Positions 52,483 through 61,469 of a stretch of 64,000 nucleotides of DNA are shown in pieces. The stretch is from Xenorhabdus thuongxuanensis (GTDB lineage: Bacteria > Pseudomonadota > Gammaproteobacteria > Enterobacterales > Enterobacteriaceae). The stretch covers positions 4,515-68,514 of the forward strand of contig NZ_MKGR01000017.1 of assembly GCF_001908095.1 (NCBI RefSeq). Reading direction: 5' to 3'. A program made the translations under genes and the position numbers. The notes under the pieces were generated by a model. The model saw nothing but the letters and a program-made list of their open reading frames with translations. It did not search any database and was not told the DNA's origin. How positions within the stretch are numbered: the stretch's first letter is position 1; each line of letters opens with the position of its first letter.

Positions 52483-55400
52483 ATGACTCAATTGCCAAAT
52501 GAAATTAAACACTCTCTGCAAAGCTGGTTACAGTCAGAATTAGCAAGTGAACATGTGCCTACCGATACTGACTTTCTGGCACTGGGTATTGAATCTCTCA
52601 CGTTGATTAGACTGAAAAACAACATTAAATCTCAATATGGTGTCGATATCGGTATTGGAAAATTTTTTAAGGGATTGTCGAATATTGATAAGGTCGCTAA
52701 CTTTGTTGGCAAGCAGGCACAACCGACCTCTATTGATAACCAGAACGATAAGCTACAGGCAGTATCTGTGCCGCCGCCGACAATAGTGGAGCCAGTGGTT
52801 AATGCCCAGCATGTTCTAACGCCTCCAACAATATCGTTTTCACCCTCTGTATCTCCTTCGGCGATGATGTCTAACGAACAGGTTGTTACTAGCCGTGAAA
52901 ATCAGACTGTTATTAATAACAATCCGGGCATAGAGATCAAACACGGTATTATGGCTGCTCAATTAAACGCAATGCAGCAATTGTTCCAACAGCAGTTGGC
53001 AGTGTTGCAATACCTTGGAGGAGGAAGCTCTGTTCCGATGACCGGTGACCAGCCACTCGCCGCCGTTCAGCGGCCGGATCCCACTTTAATTTCAACATCA
53101 GGCAGTCTTTCACCTACAGTGAGTGTTGTTAGCGAGCCATTAGTGACGTCTGGTGAAAAAGCCAAATTTACCTACAAACCTGTTGATACTTCAGAGCCCG
53201 TACAACGTGATGCTGAAACGACTGCGTTCATTCAGCATTACAATGCGAAAACCAGCGCATCAAAAGCTGCTATCCAGAAATATCGGAGGGTGCTCTGTGA
53301 TAACCGCAGCTCGATTCAATTCAACAGTAAGCTTAAAGAGTTGTGTTATCCGATTGTGGGGAAAACTGCAAAAGGGGCGCATTTTACTGACCTAAACGGC
53401 AATGTCTTTATTGATATTGCGATGGGGTTTGGGGTCAACTTTTTTGGGCATAATCCTGATTTTATCCAACAGGCTTTGCAAAAACGGCTGCAACGTGGCT
53501 TTCATCTCGGGCCGATTGATGAGTCTGGTATGGTTGTTGCGGACTTGATATCTGAAATCACGGGTGTTGAGCGAGTGGCTTTCACCAATTCAGGCACCGA
53601 GGCAATTATGCTTGCCTGCCGCGTAGCCAGAGCCGCTAGCGGGAAAAGAAAGATCGTTATCTTCAATAATGCTTACCATGGTCACTATACGGAGCTCCTC
53701 TTTATGGGAGGAATGAGACAGGGAGAGATATTCCCTCAATCCAGCGGCATTCCTGAAGATTTGGGGCGGGATATCGTGATACTCAATTATGGCGAGCAAC
53801 AAAGCCTGGATTATATTACCGCTCACGGGAATGAAATTGCCATGGTCATGGTTGAACCTGTCCAATCGCGCAATATCAATCTACGGCCTAAATCCTTTAT
53901 TCAGACGTTACGAAAAATCACGGCACAGCAGAATGTTGTATTGCTATTTGATGAGATCATTACTGGTTTTCGTTATCACCCACAAGGGGCGCAACATTAC
54001 TATCAGGTCAAGGCCGATTTGGTGACATATGGCAAAGTCATCGGGGGTGGAATGCCTATCGGTGTTTTGGCTGGGGATGCGGCAATAATGGATTACCTTG
54101 ATGGTGGTTTCTGGCAATTTGGAGATGCGTCTTATCCCCCCAATGAGACCACCTTTTTTGCCGGAACGTTTTGCAAACATCCGCTGGCGATGGCAGCGGC
54201 TGAGGCAACGTTGTTACATATGAAAACGATGGGGGCTGCGTTACAAACTGATTTGAATGACAGAACTTCAAGCTTTGTTGAACGACTCAATGGTATGTTC
54301 ACTGCGGCAAATTGCGGTATAGAAGTTGCAAACTTTGGCTCATTATTCAAGTTTAGCCAGAAGAAAACCCACGAACTGTTCTTCTATAACTTATTAATGA
54401 ATGGGGTTTATACCTGGGAAGGGCGTACCTGTTTCCTCTCTACGGCTCATGATGATAGCGTATTAAATGAGTGTTTTGATGCTTTTGAAAAAACCGTCGA
54501 GGAGATTGCAGCTAAACCCCGCTTACTGAACGTACCCGTAGAATCGAAAGCGTCAGTGGATTCTACCGTACTCGAATTTAAGATGCAGAAGAATTTGGCG
54601 ATGTCCAGTTGGTATGATCCTGCGGCATCGAAATCTTACAATGAATTCGCCCAGTGTGTGATCACTGACGGATTGCAGCCGCATCGTTTAAACAACACCA
54701 TTGAGTATTTGTTCAATCGTCATCAACAATTGCGCCAGGTTTTTTGCCCTGAAACCTTTAAAACGGTGACAGGCCAATTTGAGCATCATGCAGCAATACG
54801 CACTGAAACTGCTATCATGGGTTCACCAGAACAATTTTTGCAATGGCGGCAAAATTGCCTGGATGAAGAGTTTACGCTTGATCTTGGGCCGATGTTTAGG
54901 GTGCATGTAGCACAGGTTGATTTATCTCTGCCATTATGGAGTGAGACACCTTTGGCACCGTATGCACTTAACCATAGCCGTGTGGACATGATTTTTTTGG
55001 TTGCCCACCATGCTATTGTTGATGGTGTCTCTTTGGATGTATTAATTGATGAGTTGGTGGCTATTTATCATGGTGCCAGCGATTTGCCACCTGCTTGTCA
55101 ATATCATGATTATTTAGATCGCTTGGCAGCATTCAAAAAGACTCCGGATTTTATTCACCAGAAATCATTCTGGCACAAGTACCTGTCTGGTTGGCAGAGG
55201 GATTTGGCAAATCTACCAGTACCAGATCCTGCCGTGCTGACAGAAGAGGGAGATGAACTTCCTACAGGTGGTTTTTATCTTGAGAAATTACCGGCTGAAT
55301 TGACGACTAAGATTTTGGCTTATGCCACTGAACAGCGTGCGACCCCTTACATGCTGATGTATACCGTCTATTCTATTTTTCTGGGGGCGATACTCAAACA

Positions 55401-57999
55401 ATCCCAATTTGTTATGTCCACTTCGGTATCCGGGCGTAACTTTGACAATTTCGACAATCTGGTGGGCTTGACGACGGCAATGTTGCCTGTTCGGGTAAAT
55501 ACCTGCAATGGTGAACAACGTTTCAGTGAGTATCTTGGTCTTACTTGTGAACAATTGCTGGATATTTTTTCCAACCAGGATGTCACGGTTGAAGATCTGA
55601 CGGTGCAGAATTGCAGTCTGGGGCATCGTCCGGAAATGTTAAACCGTTATCTTAATTACGACTTCAATTTCAGTCCCCGTAAACTTAAGCTTAATGAAAG
55701 TGGCAGTTGGTCTTTGTTACTGGATAACCCCAAACGCTACATTGTTGGTCAATTGTCTTTGGATGTATTTCAGAGTGAGCATGATCTGTATCTACATTGG
55801 GAATATGCAGCACAAGCCTACAGCAAGACGCAAATCAAAACGCTGTCAGGCAAACTGGCTCAGTTATTGGATTATCTCATTAACTCTCCGGAGAGGGATA
55901 CACTGACTCTGGCCGATATTATCGCTTACCTGAATTCACTGGATACACCCTCCATTGCCATTGGACCATTGCGGAAGGATTTTCTTTACAAGGCACCAAT
56001 TCATGCCTTATTTGAACAGCGTGCTGCCGATTATCCACAGGCATGTGCATTAGTCGATGCTAGTTTGAAAGAAGGGCAGCACCAGCTTTCATTTGCCGAA
56101 TTGAACCGACAGGCAAATGCATTGGCACATTATCTGCTGCAACAAGGCTTACAGCCTGAAGAGCCTGTTTTTATCAGTGTACGCCGTGGGATACCCTTAG
56201 CAATCTCGGTGTTAGCTGTACTGAAAGCGGGGGGCGTGTACGTTCCTATCGATAAGAAGCTACCGTTTACCCAAGTCGAATTCTTGTTTTCAGAACTTAC
56301 GCCACGATTTGCCCTGATCGATGGGGATTATGGAGACTTAAATGATGGCAATGAGGTGAGAAACGATGCACATACTTCGTTGCTGAAAACGTTATCTCAT
56401 GTCCGGTACTTCAACTTTTACGATGAAGGGATATTGCTACGTCAATGTGGGGTTGCCTTGGGGGATACCGCGTTACTGCAAAATCCGCAAAAAGTAATAC
56501 CTACGGAGCAAACGGCCTATATCACCTGTACCTCAGGGAGCACCCAAAATGTTAACTGTGTGATGAACTCTCATGGAGCCATCGCTCATCATTGTTTGAT
56601 GATGAAGGAATATCTGGCGATTTGCTCGGAAGATCGGATGATTCAATTTACCGATTTGTGCTGGGATATCGTCCTTGAGGAACTTTTCCCCGTTTGGGTC
56701 GCAGGAGGCAGGGTTGTATTTTTCGGTGATACTCCGCCAAATACTTTTGCTGATTTTAACCAATTGTTGATTGAACAACAGATTACGTTAGCCGATTTGC
56801 CGTCTACCTATTGGCAAGGATGGGTGGATAGCTTGGAAGATCCTGCCATGGATTATCCATCTCACTTACGGCGTATTTTAGTGGGAACTGAAAAAGTTGA
56901 TCCACAGACGTTGAAAAAATGGCAGAAGCTCGTACCTGAAGGGAGTATTTTCTCCAATGCTTATGCCCAAACTGAAACCACTATTACTGCTACGGATTCG
57001 GTGATTACCAAAGATACACTGGTGGGGGAAACAGTGCCGCTTGGCAAGCCGCTAGCCAATACTGGATTTTATGTGCTGGATGAATCTGGCAAACCAGTGC
57101 CGCGTGGTGAGCCTGGTGAACTGTATATCGGTGGCCCGTTGGTATCTAAGGGGTACTACGGCAATAACGCCCTGACTGCGAGTAAATATGTGGCCGATCC
57201 TTATATTCCTGTCGAAATTTGCAATCAGACAGCACCACTTATGTATAAAACTGGTGATTTAGTCAGCATGGATGAACAGGGATGTTTGTCATTTCTTGGT
57301 CGTACAGATTTTCAGATCAAAGTGCGAGGTTATCGTATTGAGCCAACCCAGTTGGAAAGTGCCATTGGTCAATGGGAAGAAATCGAACAAGTTGTGTTGA
57401 CGACGAGCAGCGTGATTGATCCGGGTATTCCTGTGGCGGAAACAAAATTGCTTTGTTATGTGAAAACCCAGGCCGATAAAGTTGTACAAAAAGCGTTAAG
57501 TGAGCGGATCCGCCAGTTTGTCCGTTGCAATTTTGCCCATTATATGCAGCCACATTTTATTGTATATCTGACTGAATTCCCTAAAACCGCCAACGGTAAA
57601 GTTTCTATAAAGCAGTTTCCTTTACCGAAACGAACTGTACCAAATGACCCCTTACAGTATTTTAACAGTTCGGCAGGTCGTTTGCTGGTGGCTCATCTTG
57701 GGCAACGTGGGCTGGATATGGAAGAAAGTTTTGTAGCGTTGGGGGGGGATTCGTTAACCGCGATCAAAATTTTGTCTGCGTTGCAAAAAGAGCATGGCGT
57801 CACCCTTAAGTTACCGGAATTTATGGCTTGTCCAACATTGGCTAGCCTGATCGAATGGATAGATTCAGCGCTAGTTGCGAACAAGGAAGTACTTGTATCA
57901 CAGGCATCCGTACCGGATAGCCATAAACAGATAGCAGGGCGAAAAGAAAAGCCTGTATTGCAAGCTCGCCGTCGTAACAAAAAGGGAATGGTTGGATGA
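52483..57999 (+). CDS. Hybrid PKS/NRPS: ACP-aminotransferase-C-A-PCP
   Basis: 1838-aa protein. Domains: ACP (~1-75, S38 in GIESLT); a flexible Pro/Ser/Gln-rich linker with a Met/Gln helix (~154-176); a class III aminotransferase like glutamate-1-semialdehyde aminotransferase (~260-690, PLP K518 in YGKVIGGG), expected to convert the ACP-bound beta-ketone to a beta-amine; condensation domain (~706-1150, HHAIVDG at 842-848); adenylation domain (~1166-1700); PCP (~1720-1790, S1757 in GGDSLT). The A3 loop at 1350-1360 reads TSGSTQNVNCV instead of TSGSTGxPKGV, while A5 (NAYAQTETT), A8 (FQIKVRGYRIE) and A10 (NGKVS) look workable. By-eye pocket residues include D, E and D at the positions equivalent to GrsA 235, 239 and 278, suggesting a basic amino acid. 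Starts four bases after the PKS gene; its stop overlaps the exporter start. Confidence 0.93.
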   Translation: MTQLPNEIKHSLQSWLQSELASEHVPTDTDFLALGIESLTLIRLKNNIKSQYGVDIGIGKFFKGLSNIDKVANFVGKQAQPTSIDNQNDKLQAVSVPPPTIVEPVVNAQHVLTPPTISFSPSVSPSAMMSNEQVVTSRENQTVINNNPGIEIKHGIMAAQLNAMQQLFQQQLAVLQYLGGGSSVPMTGDQPLAAVQRPDPTLISTSGSLSPTVSVVSEPLVTSGEKAKFTYKPVDTSEPVQRDAETTAFIQHYNAKTSASKAAIQKYRRVLCDNRSSIQFNSKLKELCYPIVGKTAKGAHFTDLNGNVFIDIAMGFGVNFFGHNPDFIQQALQKRLQRGFHLGPIDESGMVVADLISEITGVERVAFTNSGTEAIMLACRVARAASGKRKIVIFNNAYHGHYTELLFMGGMRQGEIFPQSSGIPEDLGRDIVILNYGEQQSLDYITAHGNEIAMVMVEPVQSRNINLRPKSFIQTLRKITAQQNVVLLFDEIITGFRYHPQGAQHYYQVKADLVTYGKVIGGGMPIGVLAGDAAIMDYLDGGFWQFGDASYPPNETTFFAGTFCKHPLAMAAAEATLLHMKTMGAALQTDLNDRTSSFVERLNGMFTAANCGIEVANFGSLFKFSQKKTHELFFYNLLMNGVYTWEGRTCFLSTAHDDSVLNECFDAFEKTVEEIAAKPRLLNVPVESKASVDSTVLEFKMQKNLAMSSWYDPAASKSYNEFAQCVITDGLQPHRLNNTIEYLFNRHQQLRQVFCPETFKTVTGQFEHHAAIRTETAIMGSPEQFLQWRQNCLDEEFTLDLGPMFRVHVAQVDLSLPLWSETPLAPYALNHSRVDMIFLVAHHAIVDGVSLDVLIDELVAIYHGASDLPPACQYHDYLDRLAAFKKTPDFIHQKSFWHKYLSGWQRDLANLPVPDPAVLTEEGDELPTGGFYLEKLPAELTTKILAYATEQRATPYMLMYTVYSIFLGAILKQSQFVMSTSVSGRNFDNFDNLVGLTTAMLPVRVNTCNGEQRFSEYLGLTCEQLLDIFSNQDVTVEDLTVQNCSLGHRPEMLNRYLNYDFNFSPRKLKLNESGSWSLLLDNPKRYIVGQLSLDVFQSEHDLYLHWEYAAQAYSKTQIKTLSGKLAQLLDYLINSPERDTLTLADIIAYLNSLDTPSIAIGPLRKDFLYKAPIHALFEQRAADYPQACALVDASLKEGQHQLSFAELNRQANALAHYLLQQGLQPEEPVFISVRRGIPLAISVLAVLKAGGVYVPIDKKLPFTQVEFLFSELTPRFALIDGDYGDLNDGNEVRNDAHTSLLKTLSHVRYFNFYDEGILLRQCGVALGDTALLQNPQKVIPTEQTAYITCTSGSTQNVNCVMNSHGAIAHHCLMMKEYLAICSEDRMIQFTDLCWDIVLEELFPVWVAGGRVVFFGDTPPNTFADFNQLLIEQQITLADLPSTYWQGWVDSLEDPAMDYPSHLRRILVGTEKVDPQTLKKWQKLVPEGSIFSNAYAQTETTITATDSVITKDTLVGETVPLGKPLANTGFYVLDESGKPVPRGEPGELYIGGPLVSKGYYGNNALTASKYVADPYIPVEICNQTAPLMYKTGDLVSMDEQGCLSFLGRTDFQIKVRGYRIEPTQLESAIGQWEEIEQVVLTTSSVIDPGIPVAETKLLCYVKTQADKVVQKALSERIRQFVRCNFAHYMQPHFIVYLTEFPKTANGKVSIKQFPLPKRTVPNDPLQYFNSSAGRLLVAHLGQRGLDMEESFVALGGDSLTAIKILSALQKEHGVTLKLPEFMACPTLASLIEWIDSALVANKEVLVSQASVPDSHKQIAGRKEKPVLQARRRNKKGMVG

Positions 58000-59246
58000 A
58001 GGGCATACATGGATTCTATCCGCTTTGGATTGGCATAGCTGTGTCTATATTTGGCAGTGAATTGACGGAATTTGCTTTCGGGTTATGGCTGCTTCAGGAA
58101 AAAATGTCAGTCATGGCTTACACGAATATGTATTTAGTATTGGTGCTTCCGGCCTTTTTACTGATGCCGTTAGTGGGCTATGTGATTGATCATTATGATA
58201 AACGCAAAGTGTTGTTACTGACAGAAGGGATTGCGGGTTTGGCCTTGGCGATTGTGCTCTTGTTCAATCATTTTGGCTATATCAATTCCATCGTGGTCTA
58301 TCTGTATATCGCCCTGACCAGCGTGTTGACCGCGTTGCAGATTGATTGTTACAGCACACTGGTTTTTCGGCTGGTTCCACAATCTTCGTTAAATCGGGCG
58401 AATGCGTTGGGCAGTCTTAGTGATTCATTGCCACAAATGCTTGCTCCGGTTGTTGGTGCGTTTCTGTTTTCCCACTATGGCTTGGGCATGGTGCTGACGG
58501 TTGATCTTCTCACCTTTATGGTGAGTGCGTTTGCCGCGGGGTTATTGTTCAGGGTAAGAACTGTACAGTTTCTGCCACACGATGATGGCACATTATCTAA
58601 GTTGAACTGGAAAGCCATTTTTCCTGATATGGAATGTGTTCGTTTGGTTAAAGCATCGCCAGAAATGACTTATATGATCGGGTATACCTTTTTTAAGTCA
58701 ATTTTGGTTGGTGGAACGCTAATCACGATTGTTCCTTATTTTACAACCTATTTTTCTGTCGCAGATGCAGGCTACATGATGTCTATCGGTGGAGTTTCTA
58801 TGGTGATCGTCAGCCTGATGTCGGCATGGAAGCCCGCTATATTGAAGCATATGCCGCTGTTGTTACTGGAATTCTTATTTGCGATCGGCTTTGTGGTATT
58901 GACGCTGATAAAAAATGTTTATGTTTCTGGGGTTTGTATTGCGATTAGCTTTATCACGATGCGAATAAGCATTATTAAAATGCAAACGTTATGGCAAACC
59001 ATTGTACCGAAAATATATCACGGTCGTGTTTTTGCTTTACGTAATTTGGTTAAGACATTCAGTAGCTTCATTATTTATCTTATCACTGGGATTGTCTTGG
59101 AAATCTTATTGGCTCAAGAGGGAGGATGGGCGATTTGGGGGCAGAGTACCCCAATGGATCTTTATTTTATTGGGATCACCCTATTGATATTACCTCCCTT
59201 ATTTATCACGACACAAAAATTGTTATTAGCGATAGGGGGGGAATAG
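57996..59246 (+). CDS. MFS exporter of the biosynthetic locus
   Basis: 416-aa major-facilitator transporter of the MFS_3 (EntS/Mef-like) group: about 10-12 hydrophobic segments and the A-motif-like GYVIDHYDKRKVLL. Overlaps the end of the NRPS gene by four bases (ATGA), a sign of tight coupling. Most likely exports the product and may confer self-resistance. Confidence 0.85.
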   Translation: MKGIHGFYPLWIGIAVSIFGSELTEFAFGLWLLQEKMSVMAYTNMYLVLVLPAFLLMPLVGYVIDHYDKRKVLLLTEGIAGLALAIVLLFNHFGYINSIVVYLYIALTSVLTALQIDCYSTLVFRLVPQSSLNRANALGSLSDSLPQMLAPVVGAFLFSHYGLGMVLTVDLLTFMVSAFAAGLLFRVRTVQFLPHDDGTLSKLNWKAIFPDMECVRLVKASPEMTYMIGYTFFKSILVGGTLITIVPYFTTYFSVADAGYMMSIGGVSMVIVSLMSAWKPAILKHMPLLLLEFLFAIGFVVLTLIKNVYVSGVCIAISFITMRISIIKMQTLWQTIVPKIYHGRVFALRNLVKTFSSFIIYLITGIVLEILLAQEGGWAIWGQSTPMDLYFIGITLLILPPLFITTQKLLLAIGGE

Positions 59247-59247
59247 T

Positions 59248-60252
59248 ATGCTGAGGATAGGCATTATTGGTACAGGCGCGGTTGCGTGTTATTTGGCTCA
59301 TCAATGCAAGAAACAAGGATGTCAGGTTTTTTTATTATCTTCACGAGGGATAAGGAACCAGATATCACCTATCAGCCAAATACAACTCAGTGATGATACA
59401 AATAATGATCAGGTAATAAGTAGGGATCTTGGCAGTATCATTATTGATGGTCATTGTACTGACTATACAGATTTTTTGTCCAAAGATTTCGACCAATTGT
59501 ATGTGTGCAGTAAAACAGTTTCCAATCAGCATATTTGTCAGCAATTATCGCGTAATAAACATCGGCTCCGCAGCCCTGTTGTCATATTTCAAAATGGTTT
59601 TACCACAGAACAAACCTTTATTGACGAGGCATTAGGTGTCACGGTTATTCGTGGTGTGCTCAACTTCTCAGTGACTCTGCATGGTAAACAAAACCTGAGA
59701 TTGATGTTCCTTAAAACCAGCTATCTTGGATGCACTGAACTGACTGAACAGGCAGAAGCGGATATTTTGGCAGTTTTGGATTTACTCAACCGAGTCGGCA
59801 TTCCCTTCGAAGGTTGTGAAGATATCGCACATAAAGCTTTTGCCAAAAACACGCTCAATGCGGCGGCCTCTGTGTGCGGATTAGTCCGTATCGGTGTATA
59901 TACAGCGATGCGTAATTATGCTTCCCGATTTGTTATTCAATCGATTATTGACGAGTGCGCTGCCATTGGCGAAAAAACCGGATATGTCAAAGATAGCGAA
60001 AGTTTCCGGCGTCAATCCGTGGGGTATTTAATGTCAATTCCCGATTTTAATTCTTCTTTGGTGTTGGATGTTATCAATGGCAGGGAAACAGAGGCAGATA
60101 CCTTACTTGCTTCCTTGGTCAAACTTAGCCAACGAATAGACATAGCCACGCCAAATCTGAATTTTGTTTATCGTTATTTCGATTTTTACAACACATATAT
60201 AACCCAATCTCAGACATTCACGAAAACTATTCTGGTCGAAGGAGATGCCTAA
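59248..60252 (+). CDS. Ketopantoate reductase-like enzyme (ApbA/PanE family)
   Basis: 334-aa NADPH-dependent reductase of the 2-dehydropantoate 2-reductase family. N-terminal nucleotide motif IIGTGAVACYL, the catalytic Lys in AFAKNTLNAA and the substrate-binding NGRETEADTL are present. Housekeeping PanE is unlikely given its place inside the operon (one base after the exporter, one-base overlap with the Rieske gene). Relatives of this family, such as the ketoisovalerate reductase of beauvericin synthesis, make 2-hydroxy acids for depsipeptides, so it may supply a hydroxy-acid unit or reduce a keto group in the chain. Confidence 0.82.
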   Translation: MLRIGIIGTGAVACYLAHQCKKQGCQVFLLSSRGIRNQISPISQIQLSDDTNNDQVISRDLGSIIIDGHCTDYTDFLSKDFDQLYVCSKTVSNQHICQQLSRNKHRLRSPVVIFQNGFTTEQTFIDEALGVTVIRGVLNFSVTLHGKQNLRLMFLKTSYLGCTELTEQAEADILAVLDLLNRVGIPFEGCEDIAHKAFAKNTLNAAASVCGLVRIGVYTAMRNYASRFVIQSIIDECAAIGEKTGYVKDSESFRRQSVGYLMSIPDFNSSLVLDVINGRETEADTLLASLVKLSQRIDIATPNLNFVYRYFDFYNTYITQSQTFTKTILVEGDA

Positions 60253-61469
60253 TGAGTAATACTACAATCGATACCACAATCATATTACCTGAAGGTGGTG
60301 AAGGGGTTCTGAATAACATATTTTCTCCTTATGCTGATTATTTCATCGACATGATCGGCCAGCGTAACTCTCATATTGCGACTGAACCAGTTGGAATATA
60401 TGAGAGCCAAATTAAGCATTATGTTTGTCAGGACTATTTTAATTACGAACAGAAAGAACTGTGGAAAAAGATCCCCCAGTTTGTAGCCCCCATCCAAACA
60501 TTGGAAAAAGTTGGCGACTTTATTACGGTTGATTATCAGGGACGTGTGCCTATGATCGTGAGTAAAGTCGATGATAATCGTTGTGCTGTATTTGAAAATG
60601 TCTGCCCACATCGAGGAGCCAGACTTGAACATCATCAAGAAGGGTGTAAAAAAGCCTTTGTTTGCCCTTATCACAGTTGGTCATTCAGTCACCAAGGTCA
60701 TCTGATTGCCGCCCGTTGGCGAGAAGCTTTCCCTGAAATACCCGATCAATATCGTTCGCTTAATGCAATTGATACTCAACAAAAGTTCAGTATGTTGTGG
60801 CAAATACCGAGCGAATCTATGCCTGACTTTTCGCTGGAACATTGGTTCTCTGCCATTGACGATCAAATTTCCGCTATCGGTTTTGAACAACACCAATTGC
60901 TGAATTCCCGTGAAAGGATGGTTAAAGCCAACTGGAAATTACTGATTGAAAACTTTATTGAATATTATCATGTCCAGTCTCTGCACCGAAACAGTCTGGC
61001 TCCCACATTAAATGGCCAGCTTTACTCACTGGATTCTTTTGCCCAGCATGGCCGGATTTTGACCCCACTAAAAAATTTGGCTCAGGTTCGTCGACAAACA
61101 CCGCATAAGACACGTCGGGAAATGGTTGCCACTTATTTGCTATTCCCCAATGTGATTATCGGGGTACAGCCTTATCATGTTTTTGTCTCTTTTTACCATC
61201 CTGTGTCGGCAAACCAAACCTGGTCAAAGACGTTCAACTTTATTCATAAAGCGGATGAGGCGATAAGCGAGGTATGCCAATTGGATGTGGAATATCTGGC
61301 TGAAGCCCTTGAAGAGGACTACGAGGCTATTGAACAAGTGCAAAGAAACTTGGAAGTATGTACAGCGCCGAGCCTGCTGTACGGCGAAGCGGAATCCCTT
61401 ATTGTTCAGTTGCATCGCAATTTGGCAGCCATTCTTCACCAAAGTGGCAAGGAGGCGAACAAGGTATGA
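60252..61469 (+). CDS. Rieske non-haem iron oxygenase
   Basis: 405-aa ring-hydroxylating-type oxygenase alpha subunit. Rieske [2Fe-2S] motif C-P-H-(x17)-C-P-Y-H is complete (residues ~117-140). The catalytic iron site is seen in NFIEYYHVQSLH plus a later Asp in LDVEYL. No reductase or ferredoxin gene is in the visible part, so electrons must come from elsewhere. In natural-product pathways such enzymes hydroxylate, cyclise or desaturate; here the target is unknown. TAATG coupling to the upstream reductase. Confidence 0.87.
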   Translation: MSNTTIDTTIILPEGGEGVLNNIFSPYADYFIDMIGQRNSHIATEPVGIYESQIKHYVCQDYFNYEQKELWKKIPQFVAPIQTLEKVGDFITVDYQGRVPMIVSKVDDNRCAVFENVCPHRGARLEHHQEGCKKAFVCPYHSWSFSHQGHLIAARWREAFPEIPDQYRSLNAIDTQQKFSMLWQIPSESMPDFSLEHWFSAIDDQISAIGFEQHQLLNSRERMVKANWKLLIENFIEYYHVQSLHRNSLAPTLNGQLYSLDSFAQHGRILTPLKNLAQVRRQTPHKTRREMVATYLLFPNVIIGVQPYHVFVSFYHPVSANQTWSKTFNFIHKADEAISEVCQLDVEYLAEALEEDYEAIEQVQRNLEVCTAPSLLYGEAESLIVQLHRNLAAILHQSGKEANKV

